This document shows positions 27,817 through 36,346 of a stretch of 64,000 nt of DNA, one piece after another. The notes below the pieces were generated by a model. The model had not been told where the DNA came from. It did no database searches and was given only the letters and a program-made list of their open reading frames with translations. Position 1 is the stretch's first letter, and each line of letters opens with the position of its first letter. This DNA is from Lachnospiraceae bacterium (GTDB lineage: Bacteria; Bacillota; Clostridia; Lachnospirales; Lachnospiraceae): contig JAFUXG010000059.1 of NCBI GenBank assembly GCA_017470935.1, forward strand, positions 1-64,000, read 5' to 3'. The position numbers and the translations under genes were made by a program.

Positions 27817-27915
27817 AACTTATACCTGCCTTTATATAATATAGTTAATTATTAATCAATATTAATATTCACCTATCAAGCATGATGCTCACATTATTAT
27901 CAACAATACCATCCG

Positions 27916-28488
27916 CTACTTGAATATAATGATCGCTTTCTTGTTACCTGATGTCTTGGCAACCCCATCCTTAATAGTAACCTCATCATTGTAATACATG
28001 ATGGTTCCCTTGACCACCACATCAGTCGCCTCAGTAACCGTAAGCACCTTTCCCTTATCCTCTGCCATTATATCAGAAGGGCTTGTCTTCTTGTCATCAG
28101 ACGAGGTAAAGCTTCCCGTGAGATCAGCCTCCTTAGCATCAGCAACATCCACAAAGGAATAGTCTAGGAGGTTAAATGCATTAAAGCTGTCAATATCCTT
28201 ATAGGAAAGCACAAGCTTTACATTGCTCATATCCTCTGTGTCTATAGACTTCATCTTGATCTTGCTGTCAGATCCTTCATTAAATGTATCTATCTGCTCC
28301 TCAACATATGATGTAATACCTTCAGCATCCACGGAGGCTCCCTTAAAATCCTCAACCGAGACCTCCACAATAGACCCATTGCCCTTAACCACTAAAGTAT
28401 TTGTATCATACTGCTTGGAATAATTGTCACATCCCGTAAGCAGGCCTATCATACATACCATTACCGCCAAACCTTGCAGCTTCTTCAT
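27916..28488 (-). CDS. lipoprotein of unknown function
   Basis: A 190-residue predicted lipoprotein. The signal MKKLQGLAVMVCMIGLLTGC has a clear lipobox (LLTGC), so the mature protein is lipid-anchored on the outer face of the membrane. The mature part alternates Asp/Val/Lys-rich strands and is otherwise unrecognised. GAGGTG lies before the ATG at 28488. It stands between recO and glyS; such a gene at this place is common in related clostridia, as far as I recall, but its role is not known. Confidence 0.75.
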   Translation of the reverse strand: MKKLQGLAVMVCMIGLLTGCDNYSKQYDTNTLVVKGNGSIVEVSVEDFKGASVDAEGITSYVEEQIDTFNEGSDSKIKMKSIDTEDMSNVKLVLSYKDIDSFNAFNLLDYSFVDVADAKEADLTGSFTSSDDKKTSPSDIMAEDKGKVLTVTEATDVVVKGTIMYYNDEVTIKDGVAKTSGNKKAIIIFK

Positions 28489-28572
28489 CTTATACACCTC
28501 GTATCTCATTTTGCACTCATTTATCAGCCTATATATTCTACTAGAGAATTACCAATATTTCAAGCTAAACTT

Positions 28573-29313
28573 TCAAGCTAATGCGGAAAGAATATCCAAG
28601 GATTTGAATTTCTTGTTAACATGGCTTGAAAAATAACTGCCTGCCACATGATCAAGCTGCGCAAAAACCTCATCCGTAACCTGAAATGAGTACAGCTTAT
28701 TAATTGGTGAGCTCAATATGTATTGTATAGTATATACCGTGGATTCTGAAATGGGATATACATCCGCAATATACCTGGCACATTCACTGCATACCAGTCC
28801 GTTATTAGACAGGCTGTAAAATGCAGGTTCTTCCTTTCCGCATTTCACACATGAAAAAGCAGCCATCATCTCACCTTCAAGGGCAAGTAGCTTCAGCTCA
28901 AAAATTCTCCTTATGAGCCCGCCGTGAATATTTTTCCTTGACAATGCTTTAAGACTTACATAGAGAAGATTTAAAACATCAGTATCTCCCACGCCTTCAA
29001 CACACATATGCTCAAGTACCTCGCAAAAGTACGAGCCATAGCATATACCCTCAATATCATTTTTCACATCACTGAAATATTCGTCTATATCGGCTCCCAC
29101 AAACCTGTAAGCATCATATCCCTCATAGAGTGTAAATGTTCCAAAATTAAAGGGTTCAGAGATGCCTGAGAGAGCACTGCTGACCTTCCTTGCACCATTT
29201 GCAAAGGCAGTTATCTTTCCCCTCTCCCTTGTAAGCAGCACCAGTCTTTTATCGTAATCCTTCACAGGAGATGTTCCCAATATGATACCCTTAAGCTCCA
29301 GCTTTTCCTTCAT
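28573..29313 (-). CDS. recO: DNA repair protein RecO
   Basis: A 246-residue RecO, the recombination mediator that loads RecA and anneals strands with RecF/RecR. The N-terminal OB fold begins ELKGIILGTSPVKDYDKRL. The zinc finger is CVKCGKE...CSEC around residues 150-180, and the helical C-terminus follows. Length is typical. GGAG lies seven bases before the start. It is downstream of era, the usual neighbour in Firmicutes, with a 96-base gap. Confidence 0.94.
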   Translation of the reverse strand: MKEKLELKGIILGTSPVKDYDKRLVLLTRERGKITAFANGARKVSSALSGISEPFNFGTFTLYEGYDAYRFVGADIDEYFSDVKNDIEGICYGSYFCEVLEHMCVEGVGDTDVLNLLYVSLKALSRKNIHGGLIRRIFELKLLALEGEMMAAFSCVKCGKEEPAFYSLSNNGLVCSECARYIADVYPISESTVYTIQYILSSPINKLYSFQVTDEVFAQLDHVAGSYFSSHVNKKFKSLDILSALA

Positions 29314-29409
29314 ATGATAACTCCACTTAGTACTATGCCATTATCCTTTTGCCCTATGGCTTTTCAAGCTATGGCATCCGGCATTATTATTCCAATTCCA
29401 TGTATAGTC

Positions 29410-30309
29410 TCACTCATCCTTCTGATAGCCATAATTCTTCAAAAGGAACTCACTGTCTCTCCAATCCTTCTTGACCTTTACCCAAAGCTTAAGATTGACC
29501 CTTGTATCAAGAAGCCTCTCCATGTCTTGCCTCGCCTCTGTTCCGATCTTCTTAAGCATTGCGCCCTTCTTCCCGATTATTATACCCTTATGGGAATCTC
29601 TTTCACATATAATAGTGGCATCAATATCCACAAGACCACCACCCTCTCTGTCCTTCATCCTGTCGATCACAACCGCTATGCCATGGGGCACCTCCTTGTC
29701 AAGACTCCTTAAGGCCTTCTCTCTTATCATTTCCGCAACAATGGCACGCTCAGGCTGATCCGTTATAGTGTCCTCATCATAGAACTGCGGTCCCTGAGGA
29801 AGATAAGAAAAAATGGTCTTAATAAGCTCATCCGTGTTCCTGTCCTTAAGTGCCGAAACCGGCACGATCTCCTTAAAATCATACACATCCTTATATGTGT
29901 TGATAGCCTCGAAGATCTGTCCCTCATCAACACTGTCAATCTTATTGACCACAAGTATTACCGGCGTCTTCACCTTTGAAAGTCTTTCTGCAATATACTG
30001 CTCTCCCTTGCCAATATATGTTGTGGGCTCCACCAGCCACAATATAAGATCCACCTCATTAAGAGTGTTCTCTGCAGCCATAAGCATATATTCCCCAAGC
30101 TTATTCTTCGCCCTGTTGATTCCTGGCGTATCCAAGAAGATTATCTGTCCCTCATCACAGCTATACACCGTCTGTATCCTATTCCTTGTAGTCTGCGCCT
30201 TGTTACTTGTTATGGCGATCTTCTGCCCGATCAAATGATTCATCAGGGTTGACTTCCCTACATTAGGCCGCCCTATTATGGTCACAAAGCCTGACTTGTA
30301 CTCTCCCAT
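29410..30309 (-). CDS. era: GTPase Era
   Basis: A 299-residue Era, the GTPase that binds the 3' end of 16S rRNA during 30S assembly. It has G1 GRPNVGKST, G3 DTPGI and G4 NKID. The C-terminal KH domain has GIIIGKKGAMLKKIG. The start is the ATG at 30309 behind AAAGGAGAG; an open frame up to 30333 would add eight residues. It is 35 bases after the M16 peptidase gene and is read with recO. Confidence 0.97.
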   Translation of the reverse strand: MGEYKSGFVTIIGRPNVGKSTLMNHLIGQKIAITSNKAQTTRNRIQTVYSCDEGQIIFLDTPGINRAKNKLGEYMLMAAENTLNEVDLILWLVEPTTYIGKGEQYIAERLSKVKTPVILVVNKIDSVDEGQIFEAINTYKDVYDFKEIVPVSALKDRNTDELIKTIFSYLPQGPQFYDEDTITDQPERAIVAEMIREKALRSLDKEVPHGIAVVIDRMKDREGGGLVDIDATIICERDSHKGIIIGKKGAMLKKIGTEARQDMERLLDTRVNLKLWVKVKKDWRDSEFLLKNYGYQKDE

Positions 30310-30344
30310 GCTCTCTCCTTTCCGATACTGCACTTAAACAGTGA

Positions 30345-33254
30345 TCAGGCAAGCGTCTTAAGCTCCTTGAAAAGCTCTGAACCTTCCTTAATGACCTCCT
30401 CATTGCCAAGGGCTGCCACACAGCCGTCACTGAGCACTGCCTCAATATAAGGTGCAAGTGCACGGATCGCGTCAACATCACAGGAGAGGATCTGGTCTCT
30501 GTCTTTCTGTAGCTGCTCATTATCGATTCCAAGAAAATAACAGTTCAAGCAGTAGCCTCCCTCTACAAATGGTGTCATAGGTGTATCAAGCTTTGCAATG
30601 GTACCTATTATATATTTCAACATATCTCTATCGCTTACATCAAAACTCTTCACATATTCCACCGCACCCTTGTAAACATCATATGTCCTCTTAAGATTTG
30701 GATCTCTGTATGAAGTGAAATATGTTTCACCGGTACGATTAAAGTTGCACATACAACCGTATGCCCCACCCTGAACTCTAACATTTAACCAGAGATAATC
30801 ATAGGAGAATATCACCTGAAGTACCGAAAGTGCACCTGTATACTCAAGGCCTGCCTTTCTGTAGTTTCCTCCAAGAGCAGCATACTGAATCTTGCTGGCA
30901 GTCATAAATCCCTCGTTCTTTGCCGACAACTCTATCGTCTGTTTACCCTCATCAGATGTATCAGAATTAAGCCTTTTCTTAAGTCCGTTAATCGCAACCT
31001 CAAGAGTTTTATCAATATCTTCTGTTCCTGTGTACGATATAACAAGATTCTCAGGTTTTGCCAACACATGAAGTGCCGCCTTAAGATTCTTGCAAATACT
31101 TTCATATGAATCCTCGAAGTTCTTATTAAGGGCAGTTATAAATTCATAAAAACCTATACGTTCCATCATTTCCTTTATATAGGCACCTGCCGACAAATAT
31201 GACATTACCCTTCCTGCCATCGCAACGTGACCACTGTCTATGATGCTCATTTTCATCTGCGAAGCCATCTCGGAAATTAGTTCCTTTAATCGCTTCTTAT
31301 TGGTTATATCCGAATCAAATAGTATCTCTTCCACAAGAGAAAGGGTATCTGAAAGATTCTCCGTCAATGCCTTTGTCCTTGCAGTAAAGTATATTGTGTA
31401 GCCTGACTCTGCCTTTAAGGAAGCTTGAACATTGGTTGAAAATCCTATTCCACCGGAAATTATATCGATCTCATTGGCAAGCTCTCCGTAGGAACGCTTT
31501 GCAGTATCAACCTCTTTATATACATTGGCAAGCAGCGCCACATAGGGAAGAAGGGAAAGAGGCACCTTATCAAGCATAAAATAATATCCCATATAAGCAA
31601 TTCCGTTAGTTGGAATCTCATGCTGTATCATTTTAACATCGGCTATACACCTTTCCTTATTTCTTATCTTAAATGCTTCCTTACCGATATCCTCACGCTT
31701 AAGCATCGGTATCCTTTGAAGCTCCTCTGCAGTAGATGGTTCTGCCTGATACGCCAAAAGCTCATTGGTATCGGCAACCAGCTTCTTTATCTCCTCCTCC
31801 GATAAAGACTCTTTATAAGCCTTCAGCTTATCAGCAAGTGCCTTATCGTTTTCCTTGTTAAGTCCCTTCTTAGGAACTCCGGTAACAATTGTCTTATGAT
31901 TATTGTCAAGAAGATAAGTCTTAAGCAGTCCTGTGTAATAGTCAGTACCCATCTTACTCTTAAGATAATCGAAGGCCTCATTATATTTGAGATAGGTAAA
32001 TGGCTTTTCATCATCATAAAGCCAGCTGTTAAATGCGGTAAGCCCGTACATCAGCCCCTTAGGATAACGTCCATAGCTTGCTTCCTTTAGCTTGAACTCA
32101 AAATGATTGATGGCGCCCTTAAGCACCTTCTCGTCAAAGCCCTTTGCAATTATATCGGTTATGGTATCATTTATTATTCTTACAAACCTATCCTTATCCT
32201 CCTTCTTGCAGCCCTTTGCCACAATGGAATAAACCGGCTGTTTCAAGCTCTCCTCATAAGAGCTGAACACATCATTACTGATTCCCGCATCCACAAGAGC
32301 CTTCTTCACAGGGGCTCCCGGCACATCAATAAGAGCGTAATCCAAAATTGTAAATGCAAGATCAAGGGTACGGTCCGCACTGCTTCCAACAACAAGGTTA
32401 TAGCTAAGATAGGTATTCTCCTCTTCATCATCCGAATCAGCAATAGGATACTTGATCTCAACATCCTTCGCCTCATCAAACACCTTCTGATCTACAATCT
32501 CAGAATCTACAGCCAGGTAATCATAATGTGACAGATATTCCTCATCTATAAATGTAAGCTCCTTGTCCGCATCCACATCTCCATAGAGATAAATGTAGCT
32601 GTTAGATGGATGGTAATATTTTCTGTGGAAATCAAGAAACTCCTCATAGGAAAGCTCCGGTATGTTCTTTGGATCACCTCCGGAGTCACAGCCATAGGTA
32701 TTATCAGGGAATAATGACCTCTGAATCTCCTGCATAAGCATCTGCTCAGGTGAAGAATATGCTCCCTTCATCTCATTATAAACAACGCCATTATAGGTAA
32801 TCTCATCCTCTTCCTTTTCAAGATGATAATGCCAGCCCTCCTGGCGAAGTATCTTCTCATTACTGTATGTGTTCGGATTAAAAACCGCATCCAGATACAC
32901 ATCCATCAAATTATGATAATCCTTGTCATTCACTGATGCTATGGGGTATACGGTCTTATCCGGATATGTCATGGCATTAAGAAATGTGTTAAGGGAACCC
33001 TTAGCAAGCTCCACAAAGGGATCCTTTGCAGGAAATTTCTTAGAGCCGCAAAGCACAGAATGCTCTGTTATATGAGCCACACCTGTATCATTTTTCGGAG
33101 GTGTTCTAAAACCGATATAAAACACCTTATTCTTATCATCATTTTTTACATAAAGCACTCTTGCCTTGGTCTTATCATGCTCCAAAAGATAAGCAGTACC
33201 ATTGACCTCTGCGATATCCTCCTGCTTTATCACCGAATAATTCTTAATCTCCAA
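30345..33254 (-). CDS. M16C-type zinc metallopeptidase (insulinase/PreP-like)
   Basis: A 969-residue two-halved M16C peptidase. The zinc site is the inverted motif HITEH near residue 60, with the distal glutamate expected in the NEMKGAYSSPE region about 75-80 residues later. This family degrades short peptides in a closed chamber. Length is typical of PreP-like enzymes (~970). The start is a TTG at 33254, supported by AGGAGG at the right distance and the lack of any ATG nearby. Upstream are the tRNA genes; downstream is era. Confidence 0.93.
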   Translation of the reverse strand: MEIKNYSVIKQEDIAEVNGTAYLLEHDKTKARVLYVKNDDKNKVFYIGFRTPPKNDTGVAHITEHSVLCGSKKFPAKDPFVELAKGSLNTFLNAMTYPDKTVYPIASVNDKDYHNLMDVYLDAVFNPNTYSNEKILRQEGWHYHLEKEEDEITYNGVVYNEMKGAYSSPEQMLMQEIQRSLFPDNTYGCDSGGDPKNIPELSYEEFLDFHRKYYHPSNSYIYLYGDVDADKELTFIDEEYLSHYDYLAVDSEIVDQKVFDEAKDVEIKYPIADSDDEEENTYLSYNLVVGSSADRTLDLAFTILDYALIDVPGAPVKKALVDAGISNDVFSSYEESLKQPVYSIVAKGCKKEDKDRFVRIINDTITDIIAKGFDEKVLKGAINHFEFKLKEASYGRYPKGLMYGLTAFNSWLYDDEKPFTYLKYNEAFDYLKSKMGTDYYTGLLKTYLLDNNHKTIVTGVPKKGLNKENDKALADKLKAYKESLSEEEIKKLVADTNELLAYQAEPSTAEELQRIPMLKREDIGKEAFKIRNKERCIADVKMIQHEIPTNGIAYMGYYFMLDKVPLSLLPYVALLANVYKEVDTAKRSYGELANEIDIISGGIGFSTNVQASLKAESGYTIYFTARTKALTENLSDTLSLVEEILFDSDITNKKRLKELISEMASQMKMSIIDSGHVAMAGRVMSYLSAGAYIKEMMERIGFYEFITALNKNFEDSYESICKNLKAALHVLAKPENLVISYTGTEDIDKTLEVAINGLKKRLNSDTSDEGKQTIELSAKNEGFMTASKIQYAALGGNYRKAGLEYTGALSVLQVIFSYDYLWLNVRVQGGAYGCMCNFNRTGETYFTSYRDPNLKRTYDVYKGAVEYVKSFDVSDRDMLKYIIGTIAKLDTPMTPFVEGGYCLNCYFLGIDNEQLQKDRDQILSCDVDAIRALAPYIEAVLSDGCVAALGNEEVIKEGSELFKELKTLA

Positions 33255-33475
33255 TTCCGTTACCTCCTAATTTTATAATCCTTTTATTATCCTTACGCTA
33301 GAACTCAACTTATTCTCTTCCCCCTGCTGTTACCTGTTTGAATATTTATAACCTTTATCAAAGTTATATCCACACAATGGAATAGTATACCATTCCTTCA
33401 AAAAAAATGCCAGCATATCATCACAATAATGCTGACTGTCTTTATCAATAATAATATATTGGGGCAAAAAAATAA

Positions 33476-33549
33476 TAGCGCAGGGGAGATTCGAACTCCC
33501 GACACCACGGGTATGAACCGTGTGCTCTAGCCAACTGAGCTACCGCGCC
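33476..33549 (-). tRNA. tRNA-Met (CAT)
   Basis: A cloverleaf with acceptor GGCGCGG/CTGCGCT, a D arm with GCTC/GAGC, anticodon loop TTCATAC (CAT) and T arm GGGAG/CTCCC. CCA is not encoded; a T7 run follows directly. The first pair is G-U rather than mismatched, and I take it as elongator Met. Confidence 0.92.
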
Positions 33550-33550
33550 A

Positions 33551-33626
33551 TGGTGGAACCTACAGGGCTCGAACCTGTGACCCTCTGCTTGTAAGGCAGA
33601 TGCTCTCCCAGCTGAGCTAAGATTCC
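33551..33626 (-). tRNA. tRNA-Val (TAC)
   Basis: A cloverleaf with acceptor GGAATCT/AGGTTCC, anticodon loop CTTACAA (TAC), T arm ACAGG/CCTGT and encoded CCA. It lies one base before tRNA-Met, so the two are processed from one transcript. Confidence 0.94.
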
Positions 33627-33795
33627 ATATGTCATTTGACACAAGTGATAGTATATTCAAAATACACCCAAATGTCAAGTACTTTTTTAAAAAATGCCTG
33701 ACAGTACTTTTTCAGATGTAGAATTATCTTTTAATAAGTCCTTTATTATCGAATATTACAATTAATAAATATGTCATATTATCTTTATAAGATAT

Positions 33796-34338
33796 TCACC
33801 TGGAAAAATACATAATAAGGTAAATGATACCAAGCATTAACAGTATAGGAATTCCGAAGGTAACTAACACCCAGAATCCAATCCTTATGACAAAGAAGAA
33901 TATTATTACCATTAGTATCAAAAACAGCACGAAAACAGCTCTTGCCAGAATTCCGGAAAAATCAAACTCAAATTGTCTGTTGTAATTGCTTCCCCTGCTG
34001 CCTTTATTATTTGCAGCACCATTTCCATTTTTATCTGCGGTTGAATTTCCACTCCGTTCCTCATTTTTCCTGCTGCTCTGTCCTCTAACAGTCTTTGTTC
34101 TTCCATCCTCAGTATATTCGTAATCAACCTGTCGCGCACCTGTCTGGGCAGCAATTATGGATCTGGCAATAAGCATCGGTCTTCCCAGCTCCTCTAATAC
34201 CTCCTGCTCGCTCCTGCCATTTCTCATTTCTTCATCTATATAATTGGAATAGTAGCTGTAGGAATCCATCATAACGTTAACCGGCACCTCGCCATTTAAT
34301 GCCTCCCGTAATTCCTCCAAAAACTGCTGTTTTGTCAT
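33796..34338 (-). CDS. HAAS/DUF1700-type membrane protein
   Basis: A 180-residue protein. Residues 1-65 match the HAAS/DUF1700 pattern (LEELREALNGEVP ... YYSNYIDEEMRNGRSEQEVLEELG), a helical module often paired with PadR-like regulators. A basic low-complexity linker lies at 75-125, and the C-terminus has two hydrophobic segments (about 130-180). GGAG precedes the start. It is 12 bases after the transglutaminase-like gene, so they are co-transcribed. No PadR gene is beside it. Confidence 0.75.
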   Translation of the reverse strand: MTKQQFLEELREALNGEVPVNVMMDSYSYYSNYIDEEMRNGRSEQEVLEELGRPMLIARSIIAAQTGARQVDYEYTEDGRTKTVRGQSSRKNEERSGNSTADKNGNGAANNKGSRGSNYNRQFEFDFSGILARAVFVLFLILMVIIFFFVIRIGFWVLVTFGIPILLMLGIIYLIMYFSR

Positions 34339-34350
34339 GCTCCTCTCCTT

Positions 34351-35460
34351 TCAATTAGCCTCCATGATCAGCACTCTATATTTACCACTCTCAAAGGTTT
34401 GCCAGTTAAGACTGCTATATCTTAGGTTTCCATCAAACAGAAACTCCATAGCATCATCATTCTCATCAAAATTTTCTATGACCGCCTCATATCTGGTATT
34501 ACCATGAGAAACCATTTCCTTATAAGCATGGGTTTTATAATCATCAAAGCTTTCAAAATAGTTACCATTAAACACATAATAATTGTATTTCATTTCAGTA
34601 GCCTTAGGATAATCCTCCCTGTTCCATATATGATTGTCTGAAATGACCTCATCTGATACATTAAAATACGGATGAATAATTACCTCTCCCTTGTCTGGCA
34701 GGGGATCATCCCATGTAGCGTCTAAATGATACCAGCTTTCCCCAATTTTCACAAGGTTCCATGCATGGTCTATGCCATCTGCCGTTCCCACCACAAGCTG
34801 TGACTCCACATCAACACAGTCAAACAAAAGCTTCAGTGCCTCTGCATATCCGTTACATACTGCATCTCCATTTATAATAGCTCCATAAGCCCTGTATATA
34901 TCACTGTCTGCCTCCTGGTCTGTATTCTCACTATAATGGCAATTAGCCACAAGATAATCGTGCAGAGCCAATTCCTTCTGGTAATCTGTCATTCCCGGAG
35001 TTATGCATGTATCAATTATCTCCTTAACTCTTCCGTATAAAATCCTTGCCCCTGCTATGTCAGAGGGCAGCTCCCCGCCTGTTTTATAAGCATTCAAAAC
35101 ATAGTAATTAATGTTTCTTTTGACCTTTATAGTGACCTTTTTATAATCATCTCCAAATGATCCGATCTGCTGATATGTGTCACCGCTTCCATATATCCCC
35201 GTGACAAGATGGTTGATGTTATCGATCTCACTTACATCCATATCCTTAAGATATACATTAAATGATTCCGAGCCCTTAAGTATCTCTTCGTCTAACCGCC
35301 CGGCCAATTCCTCCAGATCAGAATATGTATTATCAGTGGTAAATTCTTCATCAGTATACTCCGCCACCTTTTCCTGAACTGCCGGCACGCGAAAATACAT
35401 CTGCGTCACCGCAAATGCTAATACCACTATCAATATAGTAAAGAAAGCAAGCTTCTTCAT
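34351..35460 (-). CDS. exported transglutaminase-like (peptidase-type) protein
   Basis: A 369-residue protein with an N-terminal signal or anchor (KKLAFFTILIVVLAFAVTQ) and a transglutaminase/protease-like core. The triad is Cys in DAVCNGYAEA near residue 198, His in DHAWNLV near 234 and Asp in HLDATWDDP near 249. It probably acts outside the membrane on proteins or wall peptides. The start at 35460 has GGAGG upstream; an open frame to 35493 would add an Arg-rich stretch and spoil the signal. It is read with the HAAS-domain gene downstream. Confidence 0.85.
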   Translation of the reverse strand: MKKLAFFTILIVVLAFAVTQMYFRVPAVQEKVAEYTDEEFTTDNTYSDLEELAGRLDEEILKGSESFNVYLKDMDVSEIDNINHLVTGIYGSGDTYQQIGSFGDDYKKVTIKVKRNINYYVLNAYKTGGELPSDIAGARILYGRVKEIIDTCITPGMTDYQKELALHDYLVANCHYSENTDQEADSDIYRAYGAIINGDAVCNGYAEALKLLFDCVDVESQLVVGTADGIDHAWNLVKIGESWYHLDATWDDPLPDKGEVIIHPYFNVSDEVISDNHIWNREDYPKATEMKYNYYVFNGNYFESFDDYKTHAYKEMVSHGNTRYEAVIENFDENDDAMEFLFDGNLRYSSLNWQTFESGKYRVLIMEAN

Positions 35461-35673
35461 TGCACATCTCCTCCGGCAGGTTCTTATATGCAAGGTTTCT
35501 TAAATATAGAATTACTTTTATGCAGAAATTGATTGTATCACTGTTTCTTTATACTTGCAAATTTTATTTGCAATAATTATACTTATATCTATATAATAAT
35601 ATATGTGACATTAAAAATATTTTTTTGACTTTTGATACTTATATAACAAAATAATTTTTAAGGAAGTGAACTC

Positions 35674-36276
35674 ATGCCAGATAATAATATACCTATAATA
35701 CTTGCCTCTGCATCTCCTAGAAGAAAAGAGCTTATGGAGCAGGCAGGTTTTTCATTTACCGTACACACCTCAAATGCCGATGAGATCACAGAGGAAACAT
35801 CTCCCGGTGAGCTTGCTGAAAGCCTTGCTCTTCTTAAGGCAAATGATGTATATCAGAGTATCAAAAATGAATATAAGGATACAGAATTTGTGGTGATCGG
35901 CGCTGATACAATAGTCTATTATGACGGTGAGGTATTGGGCAAGCCCGAGGATGAACAGGAAGCCTTCGATATGCTTACAATGCTTTCAGACCGCACCCAC
36001 CAGGTATATACAGGCGTATGTATCATTTACAGGGGAGGCCTTGGAAAACAGGTGGAGCTGTTTCATGAAAAAACAGATGTCACCTTCTATCCCGCCACAA
36101 GCTTTGAGATAAAGGAATATATCAAAACAGGCGATCCATTAGACAAGGCCGGAGCTTATGGTATCCAGGGTCCCTTCGCAATACATGTAAGGGAAATAAA
36201 TGGCGATTACAACAATGTTGTAGGACTTCCCATTGCAAAGCTGTACCAGACCCTTAAGGGTATGGGAGTCATGTGA
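35674..36276 (+). CDS. maf: Maf-type nucleotide pyrophosphatase
   Basis: A 200-residue Maf/YhdE-family enzyme, which hydrolyses dTTP/UTP or modified nucleotides. The hallmark SASPRRKELM lies at the N-terminus, followed by IGADTIV and GKPED. The Maf1 type is suggested but not proven. AAGGAAGTG precedes the start. It is a single plus-strand gene, convergent with the TetM-like gene (70-base gap with a weak hairpin). Confidence 0.94.
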   Translation: MPDNNIPIILASASPRRKELMEQAGFSFTVHTSNADEITEETSPGELAESLALLKANDVYQSIKNEYKDTEFVVIGADTIVYYDGEVLGKPEDEQEAFDMLTMLSDRTHQVYTGVCIIYRGGLGKQVELFHEKTDVTFYPATSFEIKEYIKTGDPLDKAGAYGIQGPFAIHVREINGDYNNVVGLPIAKLYQTLKGMGVM

Positions 36277-36346
36277 TCGTCCATTAATCATGAAGATACT
36301 CTTCATTCATATAAAAAACAAGTACGTATTGAAGTTTTGTGATTGT